A stretch of 64,000 nucleotides of DNA from Cyanobacterium aponinum PCC 10605 (GTDB lineage Bacteria > Cyanobacteriota > Cyanobacteriia > Cyanobacteriales > Cyanobacteriaceae): the NCBI RefSeq assembly GCF_000317675.1, contig NC_019776.1:2542001-2606000 (forward strand), written 5' to 3'. A program made the position numbers and the translations under genes. The notes under the pieces were generated by a model, which had not been told where the DNA came from, did no database searches, and saw only the letters and a list, made by a program, of their open reading frames with translations. The stretch's first letter is position 1; each line of letters opens with the position of its first letter. Positions 18,462 through 27,868 of this stretch are shown here, piece after piece.

Positions 18462-20708
18462 ATGATAACCCAACCATTAGAAAAACAAACTCTACAATTA
18501 AGGGGCATGAGTTGTGCGGCTTGTGCTAACAGTATTCAAAAAGCCATTAGTCGTATAGAAGGGGTGGAAGAATGTATCGTTAACTATGCCCTAGAAGAAG
18601 CTAGTGTAACTTATAATCCTCAATCAACAAATATTGAAGCCATTGAGCAAGTAGTAGAAAATATTGGTTATCAAGCCTTTGTTGATGAAGAAGATAATCT
18701 TTTCACCGATGAAGAAGAAAGTAAACGGCAAGAAAGCCAAGATTTCATCAATAAATTAATCTTCGGAGGAGTAATAAGTGCTTTTTTAGTTATTACCTCA
18801 CTGCCCATGATGACAGGTTTACATATTCCTTTCATTCCTATGTGGCTACATAATCCTTGGTTACAGTTGTTGGTAACTACTCCCGTTATGTTTTGGTGTG
18901 GACAATCATTTTTTACTGGGGCAATTTCTGCTCTTCAACATCGTAGTTTTAACATGAATACCCTTGTGGCTTTGGGTACGGGGGCGGCTTATCTCTACTC
19001 CTTAGTCGTAACTATTTTCCCTCAATGGCTTGAAAATCAAGGTTTACAAGTTAGTGTTTACTATGAATCGGCGGCAGTGATTATTACTTTAATTCTCTTG
19101 GGGAAATTTTTTGAACATCGGGCTAAAAATCAGACTTCTGAAGCCATTAAGAAATTATTACAGCTAGGAGCAAAAACTGCTAGAGTCATTCGAAACGGAA
19201 ATGAGCAGGAAATCCCCATTGTGAAAGTTAAAATTGATGAAATTATTATAGTACGCCCCGGGGAAAAAATACCAGTGGACGGAGAAATAATTAAAGGTGA
19301 GTCTTCCATTGATGAGAGTATGGTGACGGGAGAGTCTGAACCAGTAAAAAAAACAGTGGGAGATGAAGTAATTGGAGCGACTATTAATAAAACAGGTAGT
19401 TTTCAGTTTAAAGCCACAAGAATCGGCAAAGATACGGTATTAGCTCAAATCGTCGAATTAGTGAAACAAGCCCAATCGAGTAAAGCACCGATTCAAAAAT
19501 TAGCTGATCAAATTACGGGTTGGTTTGTACCTGTGGTTATAATTATTGCCCTTGTTACTTTTCTTATCTGGTGGTTGATAGGGGGTAATTTTACTTTAGC
19601 CTTAATCGCTTCTATCAATGTTTTAATTATCGCTTGTCCTTGTGCATTAGGATTAGCTACCCCTACATCTATTATGGTTGGCACAGGGTTAGGGGCAAGT
19701 CACGGTATTTTGATTAAGGATGCTAGTAGTTTGGAAAAGGCCCACAAAATCAAAACTATCGTCTTGGATAAAACAGGCACTTTAACAGTAGGTAAACCAG
19801 TCGTAACGGACTTTATCACGGTTAATGGTACTAAAACAGAGAAAGAGATATTAACCTACGTTGCCAGTTTAGAGGCAAATTCTGAACATCCCATTGCTGA
19901 AGCTATTATCGAATATACCCGAAGACAGGGGGTAAATCCATTAGAAGTAAGTAGCTTTGAGGCAGTTTCTGGTTGCGGTGTGCAAGGATTTATCGAAGGC
20001 AAGTTAGTACGCATGGGTACAAAAAAATGGTTTCAGGAATTAGGCATTAATACGGGTAAATTAGAGAGTTTATGTAATAACGAAGTTTTTGCTAAAACTA
20101 ACGCTTGGATAGCCATAGAGAGCGATATAGTAGGCTTATTAGCCCTTGCCGACAGTCTCAAGTCTTCATCTAAATTCGCAGTGGAAAAATTACAAAAAAT
20201 GGGTTTAGAAGTAATTATGTTAACGGGGGATAATGAACAAACAGCGGAGAAAATTGCTCAACAAGCAGGGATTAGACGATTTTATGCTCAAGTTCGCCCT
20301 GATGAAAAAACGGCAAAAATTAAGGAAATTCAACAAAATCAAGGGAAATTAGTGGCAATGGTGGGGGATGGTATTAATGATGCTCCTGCTCTTGCTCAAG
20401 CTGATGTTGGCTTTGCTATTGGTACGGGTACAGATGTTGCGATCGCATCTAGTGATATAACTTTGATTTCAGGAGACTTGCAAACCCTTGTTTCTGCCAT
20501 CAAATTGAGTAAAGCTACCATGAGAAATATTCAACAAAACCTTTTCTTTGCATATATATATAATGTGATAGGTATTCCAGTGGCCGCAGGAATTTTTTAC
20601 CCTATTTTCGGACTGTTATTAAACCCCATTATTGCAGGGGGTGCAATGGCTTTTAGTTCCGTTTCCGTAGTTACAAATGCTTTAAGACTGAAAAAAATTA
20701 AGATTTGA
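18462..20708 (+). CDS. Copper-translocating P1B-type ATPase
   Basis: Heavy-metal pump of the CopA/PacS/CtaA group, 748 residues. One N-terminal HMA domain carries GMSCAAC (residues 15-21). Eight predicted membrane helices follow, with the Cu-binding CPC motif in [14 protein letters not shown] (about 388-401), actuator TGES (about 288), phosphorylation site DKTGT (about 436), HP dipeptide in [11 protein letters not shown] and the ATP-hinge GDGINDAPA (about 635). The CPC together with the HMA cysteines indicates Cu(I). Cyanobacteria have two such pumps, one supplying the thylakoid lumen (PacS) and one the plasma membrane (CtaA); sequence alone does not tell which this is. No regulator or chaperone gene is adjacent. 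Confidence 0.93.
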   Translation: MITQPLEKQTLQLRGMSCAACANSIQKAISRIEGVEECIVNYALEEASVTYNPQSTNIEAIEQVVENIGYQAFVDEEDNLFTDEEESKRQESQDFINKLIFGGVISAFLVITSLPMMTGLHIPFIPMWLHNPWLQLLVTTPVMFWCGQSFFTGAISALQHRSFNMNTLVALGTGAAYLYSLVVTIFPQWLENQGLQVSVYYESAAVIITLILLGKFFEHRAKNQTSEAIKKLLQLGAKTARVIRNGNEQEIPIVKVKIDEIIIVRPGEKIPVDGEIIKGESSIDESMVTGESEPVKKTVGDEVIGATINKTGSFQFKATRIGKDTVLAQIVELVKQAQSSKAPIQKLADQITGWFVPVVIIIALVTFLIWWLIGGNFTLALIASINVLIIACPCALGLATPTSIMVGTGLGASHGILIKDASSLEKAHKIKTIVLDKTGTLTVGKPVVTDFITVNGTKTEKEILTYVASLEANSEHPIAEAIIEYTRRQGVNPLEVSSFEAVSGCGVQGFIEGKLVRMGTKKWFQELGINTGKLESLCNNEVFAKTNAWIAIESDIVGLLALADSLKSSSKFAVEKLQKMGLEVIMLTGDNEQTAEKIAQQAGIRRFYAQVRPDEKTAKIKEIQQNQGKLVAMVGDGINDAPALAQADVGFAIGTGTDVAIASSDITLISGDLQTLVSAIKLSKATMRNIQQNLFFAYIYNVIGIPVAAGIFYPIFGLLLNPIIAGGAMAFSSVSVVTNALRLKKIKI

Positions 20709-20817
20709 CGGGAGACTAGCTCAATTTTTCTCGTTTACATTTCTTAAAATATCGTCTATGATTAGATTTGAGTTAAAATCAATTATTTAATAAAAATATA
20801 ATTAAGCATATATACTT

Positions 20818-20958
20818 ATGAAAACCGAATTAAAAACCACTAACTATAACCTAGAACAGTTACAAAAAGCCTATCAAGCAGACCAACAAGTTAAATATAT
20901 GAGCTTAGAAGCTGAATTAGAGTTGCTCTTACAACAAATTAAAACTGCCAAGAAATAA
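20818..20958 (+). CDS. Small hypothetical protein, 46 residues
   Basis: ATG 20818 to TAA 20958 gives a product beginning MKTELKTTNYNLEQLQKAYQ and ending EAELELLLQQIKTAKK. It is charged, leucine- and glutamine-rich and almost certainly a single amphipathic helix or coiled coil. Codon use is normal. It lies between the copper ATPase and pdxJ on the same strand but is separated from pdxJ by a repeat-filled spacer. I do not recognise a family; a role is unknown. Confidence 0.6.
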   Translation: MKTELKTTNYNLEQLQKAYQADQQVKYMSLEAELELLLQQIKTAKK

Positions 20959-21090
20959 GGTTTCAGGTGTCAGGTTGCAGGTGTCAGGTTTAGGGGAGTA
21001 ATGAGTAACGAGTAACGAGTAATTATCAACTATCAACTATTCATTATTCACTATTTACCTTTGCTCTTTGCCCCTTGAGTAAACTATATT
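20959..21090. repeat. Low-complexity intergenic string
   Basis: Short words repeat: CAGGTGTCAGGTTGCAGGTG, then GAGTAACGAGTAACGAGTAA, then ATCAACTATCAACTATTC, then TTGCTCTTTGCCCCTTGAG. The same vocabulary recurs in spacers at about 9.2, 14.3, 46.3, 50.5, 54.4, 59.6 and 62.2 kb on either strand. Confidence 0.75.
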
Positions 21091-21117
21091 GAATACTTGT
21101 CTGTTAGGAGGAAAAGA

Positions 21118-21840
21118 TTGTTAACATTAGGAGTTAATATAGACCACGTAGCAACTATTCGTCAAGCAAGGCGTACTGTTGAACCAGACCCCGTTGCAGC
21201 TGCGGTTTTAGCAGAGTTGGGGGGCGCGGATGGTATTACTACCCATTTAAGAGAAGATCGTCGTCATATTCAAGATCGAGATGTGCGTATTTTAAGAGAA
21301 ACTGTGCGTACTCATTTGAATTTAGAGATGGCACCCACAGAAGAAATGGTTGCGATCGCACTTTCTTTGAAACCTGACTATGTTACTTTAGTTCCCGAGA
21401 AAAGAGAAGAGGTAACAACAGAAGGGGGAATTGATATTGTTAATAACCTCGAAAAATTTACCGCCATTGTCGATAAAATGCAGTCGGCGGATATTCCTGT
21501 GAGTTGGTTTATTGATGCGGATGAGGCACAAATTGAAGCGGCGGCAAAAACTAAGGCTATCTTTATCGAATTACACACGGGGAAATATGCGGATGCGGAA
21601 AATGAGTCAACCCGTCAACAGGAATTAAGCGCTTTAAAAAAAGGTACTAAACAGGCTTTAGAGTTGGGTTTGAGAGTAAATGCAGGCCATGGCTTAACCT
21701 ATTGGAATGTGTATCCTGTTGCTTGTATTGAAGGCATGGAAGAATTGAATATTGGTCATAGTATCATTAGCCGTGCTGTGTTAGTAGGATTAGAAAGAGC
21801 GGTTAAAGAAATGAAGCTAGCGATGAAAAATCAACTTTAA
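21118..21840 (+). CDS. pdxJ: Pyridoxine 5'-phosphate synthase
   Basis: Last step of the DXP-dependent vitamin B6 pathway: condenses 3-amino-2-oxopropyl phosphate with deoxyxylulose 5-phosphate. I choose TTG 21118, giving 240 residues that begin [18 protein letters not shown] after the initiator, exactly as in the family. A strong AGGAGG (21106-21111) lies 6 bases before it, so the in-frame TTG at 21097 is too early (it would precede the ribosome-binding site). Conserved pieces include [20 protein letters not shown] and [11 protein letters not shown], with the phosphate-binding and catalytic His/Glu residues in place. No operon partner. Confidence 0.95.
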   Translation: MLTLGVNIDHVATIRQARRTVEPDPVAAAVLAELGGADGITTHLREDRRHIQDRDVRILRETVRTHLNLEMAPTEEMVAIALSLKPDYVTLVPEKREEVTTEGGIDIVNNLEKFTAIVDKMQSADIPVSWFIDADEAQIEAAAKTKAIFIELHTGKYADAENESTRQQELSALKKGTKQALELGLRVNAGHGLTYWNVYPVACIEGMEELNIGHSIISRAVLVGLERAVKEMKLAMKNQL

Positions 21841-21951
21841 TTAAGATGCTTCAGCTTATTCCTATTAAGTAAGATATAATTAACAACCGTGTCAAAATAA
21901 CCTTTCTAATAGCCAACAAATTTTATAATTAACTCGAAAATAGATAAATTT

Positions 21952-22281
21952 ATGACTACTTATTACTATCTTGTTGCCAGTGAAAAATTCTTAACCAGTG
22001 ACAATGAAAATCTCCATGAAGTCTTAGAAGAAAAAGAAAGAGACTACAAGGAAAAAAATAAAGAAAAAGATTTTTGGTTTATCAAACAACCCGCATTTTT
22101 AGATGCTCCAGAATTTAAAGAAATTAAAGCAAAATGCCCTCAACCTGCGGCGGCGATTTTGTCTCTAAATGAGCAATGGATTACTTTTTTAAAATTGCGT
22201 TTAGAGTATGTTATTACTGGTAAATTTGATGCACCTTCAGCAGACATTCCTGAACCTTTAGCATCTTTAACCACTGTATAA
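21952..22281 (+). CDS. ycf54: Ycf54, Mg-protoporphyrin IX monomethylester cyclase subunit
   Basis: 109-residue assembly/stability factor of the oxygen-dependent Mg-protoporphyrin monomethylester cyclase (AcsF/CycI), needed to make chlorophyll. The sequence starts MTTYYYLVASEKFL and contains KNKEKDFWFIKQPAFLDAPE and PQPAAAILSLNEQWITFLKL, all diagnostic of the family. The length is normal. It is followed at once by a hairpin terminator, so it is transcribed as a short single unit. Confidence 0.95.
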   Translation: MTTYYYLVASEKFLTSDNENLHEVLEEKERDYKEKNKEKDFWFIKQPAFLDAPEFKEIKAKCPQPAAAILSLNEQWITFLKLRLEYVITGKFDAPSADIPEPLASLTTV

Positions 22282-22290
22282 CAGTTTTTA

Positions 22291-22311
22291 GGTGGGTATT
22301 TCCCACCTTTT
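22291..22311 (+). terminator. Rho-independent terminator after ycf54
   Basis: GGTGGG-TATTT-CCCACC (22291-22307), a perfect 6-bp GC-rich stem with a 5-base loop, followed by TTTT. It starts 9 bases after the ycf54 stop. Confidence 0.85.
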
Positions 22312-22324
22312 ATGTAATATTTTT

Positions 22325-22400
22325 GGCTCTATCACTTCTCGTCGTGTAAATTGAGGATAAAAGGGATTCATCATACTACTGTGATTAACAATGAAACAGT
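22325..22400. mobile_element. Solo end of an ISL3-like element
   Basis: The first 28 bases (GGCTCTATCACTTCTCGTCG then TGTAAATT) are identical to one end of the MITEs at 26.0 and 33.3 kb. After that the sequence diverges from the MITE interior (TGAGGATAAAAGGGATTCAT). No second end and no transposase is found. It probably comes from the full-length parent or a sister element, truncated here. Confidence 0.65.
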
Positions 22401-22461
22401 CCTATCCTTTTAAGGGGAGACACAGAGGGTTTTTCTCTTTTTCCTACCTTAACTGAAAATT

Positions 22462-23604
22462 TTATCTCGAACTCAGGTAATGCTGTCCTAAAATAACCTC
22501 TTTTTTTGCCCCTGTCACCTGTGGTAGATTACCCGGAAAGTTGTTAATATGCCAATAGGCTAAAATTGCAAATGCGATCGCTTCTTTAAATTCACTACTA
22601 ATACCCAAATCGTCACTATTGAGAAGACGGGAATGGGGTAAATGTGCTTGTAATCTCTCCTTTAAGTAACTATTACGACTTCCTCCTCCTGCTAAAACCA
22701 CTTCATGGGGGGGAGATGGCAAAAAACGATGATAACTATCGGCAATGGAAGCAACGGTTAATTCTGTGAGAGTAGCAAGGCAATCCGCCGAAGAAAGATT
22801 ATAAGTCTGAGCATCTTTTAGACATTGTTGAAGGTAATGGGGACTAAAAAGCTCTCTGCCCGTAGATTTTGGTGGTTTTTGCTTGAAAAAGTCTTGATTT
22901 AACCATTTTTTGACTAAGACTTGACAGGGCTTTCCCTGACGACTCCATTCACCATTAAAATCAAATTTTTGTTGATTATTGGTTAATTCTTGTACCGCTA
23001 AATCGATTAAAACATTTCCGGGGCCTGTATCCCAACCCATAATTTTCTCTTGCCATTGGGGTGTATGACTCGATGGAAGATAAGTGGCGTTACCAATACC
23101 GCCAATATTTTGTAAACAACGATGATGATGGGGATGGCGATATAAACATACATCTATTTTTGAGACTAAGGGCGCCCCTTGCCCTCCCAAAGCGATGTCG
23201 GCTACTCTAAAATTACTAACTGTATTAATACCCGTTAAGTAAGAGATTAAATCTCCCCTTCCTAATTGTAAGGTGTAGCCTAATTGATTTTTTTGTGGTG
23301 GTTGGTGATATACTGTTTGACCATGAGAACCGATTAGGTCAACTTTTAAATCGTCTGGAATTATGCTTGTAACTGCTTGTGCAAATTCAGATGCGATCGC
23401 ATTATCTAGTTTACTAAGTTCTTCCATTGATAGAGGTTTACCAGCACAAACCTGCAAAATTTCTTCTCTTAAAGAGGGAGAATAAGGAAAAGTTTGACCG
23501 ACTAATAAATCTACTTTTAAATCTAGTCCTTGTCCTTCAATATTAACAATAGCGGCATCAATGCCATCTACAGAAGTGCCACTCATTAAGCCAATTATAA
23601 TCAT
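22462..23604 (-). CDS. anmK: Anhydro-N-acetylmuramic acid kinase
   Basis: Cleaves and phosphorylates 1,6-anhydro-N-acetylmuramic acid to MurNAc-6-phosphate in peptidoglycan recycling. The 380-residue ASKHA-fold protein starts [20 protein letters not shown] (GLMSGTS-DG is the family signature) and contains [38 protein letters not shown] and [14 protein letters not shown]. Its very last codons and stop (CTGAGTTCGAGATAA) coincide with the end motif of a dispersed repeat, so the C-terminal residues LSSR may have been supplied by that element. Confidence 0.95.
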   Translation of the reverse strand: MIIIGLMSGTSVDGIDAAIVNIEGQGLDLKVDLLVGQTFPYSPSLREEILQVCAGKPLSMEELSKLDNAIASEFAQAVTSIIPDDLKVDLIGSHGQTVYHQPPQKNQLGYTLQLGRGDLISYLTGINTVSNFRVADIALGGQGAPLVSKIDVCLYRHPHHHRCLQNIGGIGNATYLPSSHTPQWQEKIMGWDTGPGNVLIDLAVQELTNNQQKFDFNGEWSRQGKPCQVLVKKWLNQDFFKQKPPKSTGRELFSPHYLQQCLKDAQTYNLSSADCLATLTELTVASIADSYHRFLPSPPHEVVLAGGGSRNSYLKERLQAHLPHSRLLNSDDLGISSEFKEAIAFAILAYWHINNFPGNLPQVTGAKKEVILGQHYLSSR

Positions 23605-24017
23605 TAATTTTATTTATGAGGTTGACTACTAATTTATTTAATTTGATATAAACTCTAGGTAATTTAAGATTATACTATCATCTTTAATAATTTTATATTT
23701 TTAGTTTAATTGAGATATTTTCTTAATATTAAAACAGAGATATTTTATTATTTAAATTAACTATCTTTCATTTTGTATATTCCTCATAAAATAATATTTT
23801 TTATCGATATTTATTAAAATGTAATTAATTATAATAATCCTCAATGATTACTAATAAATAAATTATTAGAAAAAACATTGTAGATATTACTACTATTACT
23901 TATAGCTTATTACTTATTAGCTTTTTGAGCGAATTTTTTTGACATTAATGATTCAGTACTGCTATACAAATAAAACATGATACAATTATTTGAGGAAAAT
24001 AATAAGAATCAAACACA
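23605..24017. other. AT-rich spacer between anmK and the DUF262 gene
   Basis: About 410 bases, far above the local AT content, with poly-A/T runs and no reading frame of note. The two flanking genes are divergent, so promoters for both must lie here, but no clear boxes were identified. The marked AT-richness fits an accessory insertion. Confidence 0.5.
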
Positions 24018-26012
24018 ATGCAAGCAGGAGAAACCACATTAAAAGAAATCATACAAGGTGAGAAACAATACATTGTACCCTTGTTTCAACGTTCTTATAG
24101 TTGGGGTAAACCTCAATGGGAACAACTATGGAGTGATATTGTCGAATTATTAGAAAATGAATCTAATTCCCCTCATTTTTTCGGTTCAATTGTCACAATG
24201 CAAATGGAATTTCTTCCCGAAGAAGTTAGCAAATTTTTATTAATAGATGGACAACAAAGATTAACAACTATCTTAATACTTTTAGCAACCATTAGAGATC
24301 AAGCCAAAATAATTCATAATCTAAAATTATTTAAAGAAATTAATGATAAATATTTGATTAATGCCTATGATGAAGGAGAAAATTTTTATAAACTTTTACC
24401 AACACAAATAGATAGACAATCTTTTTATCAAATTATTAATGAAGAGTATAATCATATCAAACAACAAAAAAATCTCATAGCTGAATGTTATCAATTTTTT
24501 ACTCGTAAAATTAAACGATTTCCCGAAACTGAATACAAAAAACTAATTAATATTATCGGAGGCTATTTAATAGTTATAAGTATTGTTTTAAGTAAAGATG
24601 ATAACCCCTATTTAGTCTTTGAAAGTTTGAACGCAAAAGGGCAACCTTTAACCCAAGCAGATTTAATTCGCAATTATTTATTTATGGGTATTCAAGGAGA
24701 AAAACAAGATAAAATGTATCAACAATATTGGTTGCCGATGGAAAACTTATTACAAGATAATCTCACGGATTTTCTTAGATACTATCTCACAAAAAAAGGC
24801 AAAGATGTAAAAAAGAATCAAGTTTATTTTGAATTAAAAGAACAAACTATAAAAAATAATGTTAGTGATTATTTAAAAGATATTTATAAATTTGCTAATT
24901 ACTATTCAAGATTTCTTGATCCTAACCAAGAAAATAATATTAAAGTTAGAAAATATTTAATAAGAATTAAAAGTTTAGATATAAAAACAGTTTATCCTTT
25001 TTTATTGAATTGTTATGATGATTGGCAAACCAATAAGTTAAGCGAAACTGAATTTATTGATGTATGTAAAATTATAGAGAATTTTATTATCAGACGATTT
25101 GTATGTAATGTGCAAACTAGGGGATTAAATCGCATTTTTGCTCTTTTATATACTCAAGTAAGTAAAAATATTGACTTAGAAAATATCAATTTTTTAGACG
25201 AATTAAAACGACATTTACAAACCCAAGATTATCCCCAAGACGAAGAATTTAGAGAGAAAATAAAACAAGTAAAACTATATGGTAGTAATCGCACAGAAAA
25301 AGCCCGATTAATTTTAGAATCTATGGAAGAATCTTTTGGACACAAAGAAAAAGTATCTTTTGAGAATCTAACCATTGAACATATTATGCCTCAAAGATTA
25401 AATGAATGGTGGAAAAATCATTTAGGAGAAGATTACGAAATAACCCACGAATTATTGTTACATTCCCTAGGAAATTTAACCTTAACTGCTTATAATTCTG
25501 AATTATCTAATGATAGTTTTATCAATAAACAAAAAGAATTAAAAAATAGTCACTTAGAAATTAATAAATATTTTCAAAATATTAGCCAATGGCGTAGAGA
25601 AGAAATTGACAATCGAGCAGAAAAATTAGCTGATATGGCTTTAACAATATGGAGTTATTTTGGTGATAAAAATTATAAAAGTCAAAAGAGAAGAAAGGGT
25701 GTAACTGGCACTACTCCCAGAAATTTAAAAATATTTGATGAAGAATATTCCGTTAAAACTTGGCGAGACGTTTTAGAAACAACTTTAAACATTATCTCTG
25801 AGGTAGAAGCGGATAAATTTGAAGAATTAATCTTAACTTTTCCTCGCTTTCTATCTAAAAATAGAGGAGATTTAAGAGTAACTCGTCAGCTTAAAAATGG
25901 TATTTTTATAGAAGTACAATTATCCGCCCAAGACATTTATTCTTTTTGTCAAAAAATTCTTGAAACCTGTGATTTATCCAACGAAGATTGGCAAGTAATT
26001 ATTGAGGAGTAA
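24018..26012 (+). CDS. DUF262/DUF1524 endonuclease (GmrSD-type, defence-associated)
   Basis: Single-chain homologue of the type IV restriction enzyme GmrSD, which cuts modified phage DNA using NTP. Seen in order: N-terminal DUF262 nucleotidase domain with VPLFQRSYSWGKPQW (about 20-34) and the DGQQR motif in LLIDGQQRLTTI (about 75-86); a helical middle; a DUF1524 His-Me finger nuclease with TIEHIMPQRLNEWW (about 452-465) and SLGNLTLTAYNSELSN; and a conserved C-terminal domain (VKTWRDVLETTLNII, then FIEVQLSAQDIYSFCQ). Length is 664, all motifs intact. Surroundings are AT-rich, and a MITE sits 14 bases past its stop. Whether it acts alone or on modified cytosines is unknown. Confidence 0.88.
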   Translation: MQAGETTLKEIIQGEKQYIVPLFQRSYSWGKPQWEQLWSDIVELLENESNSPHFFGSIVTMQMEFLPEEVSKFLLIDGQQRLTTILILLATIRDQAKIIHNLKLFKEINDKYLINAYDEGENFYKLLPTQIDRQSFYQIINEEYNHIKQQKNLIAECYQFFTRKIKRFPETEYKKLINIIGGYLIVISIVLSKDDNPYLVFESLNAKGQPLTQADLIRNYLFMGIQGEKQDKMYQQYWLPMENLLQDNLTDFLRYYLTKKGKDVKKNQVYFELKEQTIKNNVSDYLKDIYKFANYYSRFLDPNQENNIKVRKYLIRIKSLDIKTVYPFLLNCYDDWQTNKLSETEFIDVCKIIENFIIRRFVCNVQTRGLNRIFALLYTQVSKNIDLENINFLDELKRHLQTQDYPQDEEFREKIKQVKLYGSNRTEKARLILESMEESFGHKEKVSFENLTIEHIMPQRLNEWWKNHLGEDYEITHELLLHSLGNLTLTAYNSELSNDSFINKQKELKNSHLEINKYFQNISQWRREEIDNRAEKLADMALTIWSYFGDKNYKSQKRRKGVTGTTPRNLKIFDEEYSVKTWRDVLETTLNIISEVEADKFEELILTFPRFLSKNRGDLRVTRQLKNGIFIEVQLSAQDIYSFCQKILETCDLSNEDWQVIIEE

Positions 26013-26026
26013 CATAAAATTAAAAT

Positions 26027-26200
26027 GGCTCTATCACTTCTCGTCGTGTAAATTATTAGTTAGGGTAGGCAAGAGGCAATAGGGGATTATTAAATAATAA
26101 TTTATAAACTTTTAGTTTTTGTTTTACTATAAACACTATTCAATCAAGGTTATGAAAGTTCTGTTTCTCTTAATTTATCATAACCACACTCTGAAGAACC
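26027..26200. mobile_element. MITE copy 1, ISL3-type ends, with target duplication
   Basis: 174-bp non-coding element from GGCTCTATCACTTCTCG to CACTCTGAAGAACC. It is flanked on both sides by the 8-bp direct repeat ATTAAAAT (26019-26026 and 26201-26208). The two ends are imperfect inverted repeats (GGCTCTATCA / GGTTCTTCAG). Nearly identical in reverse orientation to the copy at 33325-33511, differing by a 13-base expansion of a GGCAATA/GGCAAGA run and a few substitutions. The 8-bp duplication and GGxTCTT ends fit ISL3-family transposition. Confidence 0.93.
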
Positions 26201-26208
26201 ATTAAAAT

Positions 26209-26501
26209 TAATGGGTAGTGAGTGGAAAGAGATGGAGTAATAGGCAATTGCGATGTTGGGGGATTGGGGTATTGGGGAGAAATGAGTTAGGAGTTGGTTT
26301 GGGGCGAATGGCCATTCGCCCGTATAGGAGTTCAGGGTTAAGAGAGTCGCTGCGCTCGTACACTCCTTTCAGTCGTGAACGGAGTTTTTAATTCTTAATT
26401 ATTCACCCCAACAATATTTACCGTTGCCCTCCTCCCTCGAAAGGGAGAATAAAGGGGGGTTTGCCCTTTGCCCCTTTCCCCGCCCTTTTATTGTTAAAAA
26501 T
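26209..26501. repeat. Low-complexity spacer strings
   Basis: No gene. Contains the recurring spacer words (GGGGTATTGGGGAGAAATG, TTAATTCTTAATTATTC, TTTGCCCTTTGCCCC) and a palindromic piece GGCGAATGGCCATTCGCC at about 26303-26320. Confidence 0.65.
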
Positions 26502-27161
26502 TTAGACGAGATATGTTTTTGCTTCTTGGGCAACTATATCTAATTCATCTTGTGACAATTTTTGTAAAATTTCTTGGGCTTTATCTCCCCCTAGTTTTCC
26601 TAATGCTTGGGCTAAACGATGTCTAATTTGCCAATCTTCGTTGTTGACGAAGGGTAAAAGTAAATCAATGGCACGTTTATCTCCCAATTCACCTAATGCA
26701 CTAATAGCGGTAGTTTGTAAGAGGGAGTTATCTCCAGCAAGGGCTTCGCTGAGAATATCAAATCCTTCGGGATGCCCCAATTCTCCTAAAGCGGCGATAA
26801 TACTGAATTGTATTAACCAATCGTTGGTTTCTTGATATACTTTTTTAAGATCAGGGAAGGCTTCTTGTAGTTTTAATCCTGCAATAGCGTCGGCGGCGGC
26901 GGCTCTCACATCGGCTTCGGGATCATTATATAATGTGTCTAGTAGTAATTCTAAAGATTCTTCTCGATTAGCATCTCCGATACTGTCTAATTGGGATACT
27001 GCGGCATAGCGCACTCTCACATTTTCATCTTTGAGGATTGGTTGTATCAGTGAAAATGCGATCGCACTTCCTAATTTTTTTAGTTCATTTATACCTTTAA
27101 TGCGATCGCCAAAATTATCGGAGTAAAGTAATTGTTTTACAGATTCGGGTGTTATAGTCAT
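26502..27161 (-). CDS. HEAT-repeat protein (phycobilin-lyase-like / IaiH-like)
   Basis: 219-residue all-helical protein of about six HEAT repeats: VRVRYAAVSQLDSIGDANRE, PEADVRAAAADAIAGLK, WLIQFSIIAALGELGHPEGF, LLQTTAISALGELGDKRA and WQIRHRLAQALGKLGGDKA. It belongs to the group annotated as phycocyanin-lyase-related that includes NblB and the Fe-S-linked protein IaiH of Synechocystis. Best guess is an IaiH-like protein, by overall pattern only. It is not CpcE, whose signature segments are absent. Next to a CBS-domain gene on the same strand, 33 bases apart. Confidence 0.82.
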   Translation of the reverse strand: MTITPESVKQLLYSDNFGDRIKGINELKKLGSAIAFSLIQPILKDENVRVRYAAVSQLDSIGDANREESLELLLDTLYNDPEADVRAAAADAIAGLKLQEAFPDLKKVYQETNDWLIQFSIIAALGELGHPEGFDILSEALAGDNSLLQTTAISALGELGDKRAIDLLLPFVNNEDWQIRHRLAQALGKLGGDKAQEILQKLSQDELDIVAQEAKTYLV

Positions 27162-27194
27162 ATCAATAAAAATTTATAATTAATGCAGAATACC

Positions 27195-27653
27195 TTATTC
27201 ATCAGCCATAGCACGGATAATATCGCCCTGAGTCAAAATACCAATTATTTTTTTATCTGAATCTACTACGGGTAAACGACGAATTTGCTTTTGATGAAGT
27301 AATTGAGCCGCTTCTTTTATGGTTTTAGTGCTAGAAATAGTAATAGGTTTGTCACTCATGACATCTGCCACTGTTTGCCCTAATGCTTTATGAATTTCTT
27401 TATCGTAACGATTAGGATTTTGTAGATAGATAATACTGTCTAAAATCATAATATATGGCGGTGGTTCAACCCCTGTTTCTTGCCACATTAAATCACTTTC
27501 GGATAATATCCCGACTAACTCTCCACCTTCTTTTATCACGGGCATACCACTAATTTTATGCTCTACTAAAAGTGCGATCGCTTCTTTCAACGGAGTTTCA
27601 GGTTTCACAGTGATGGGATTAGGAGTCATCACTTCGCCAACAGTTTTATTCAT
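27195..27653 (-). CDS. CBS-domain pair protein
   Basis: 152-residue protein made of two CBS domains (a Bateman module): TVGEVMTPNPITVKPETPL / SGMPVIKEGGELVGILSESD and VADVMSDKPITISSTKTI / RRLPVVDSDKKIIGILTQGD. Such modules bind adenosine nucleotides and regulate a partner; in isolation the partner is unknown. It precedes the HEAT-repeat gene on the same strand and probably shares its transcript. Confidence 0.92.
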   Translation of the reverse strand: MNKTVGEVMTPNPITVKPETPLKEAIALLVEHKISGMPVIKEGGELVGILSESDLMWQETGVEPPPYIMILDSIIYLQNPNRYDKEIHKALGQTVADVMSDKPITISSTKTIKEAAQLLHQKQIRRLPVVDSDKKIIGILTQGDIIRAMADE

Positions 27654-27868
27654 CTGAATTTATTATTTGAGATTTTTTAACATAGCTTATTGTATCAAAA
27701 TGCACAGATAGGTTTAACTTGAAGTTACAATTCCTCAACAATAACGGGTAAATATATAATCCAATGCCGCATTTGCGGAGTTTTTGCCAAAAAATAAAAA
27801 AAATTTTCTTTTTACCTTGCATTTTAAAAATGCCTTCGCTAGAATATATAAATGTGAGCAATTCACCT

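Noticed and set aside
26502-27161. CpcE phycocyanin lyase
   Set aside because: HEAT repeats match the IaiH/NblB-like group, and typical CpcE strings are missing; it is also not near cpcF.
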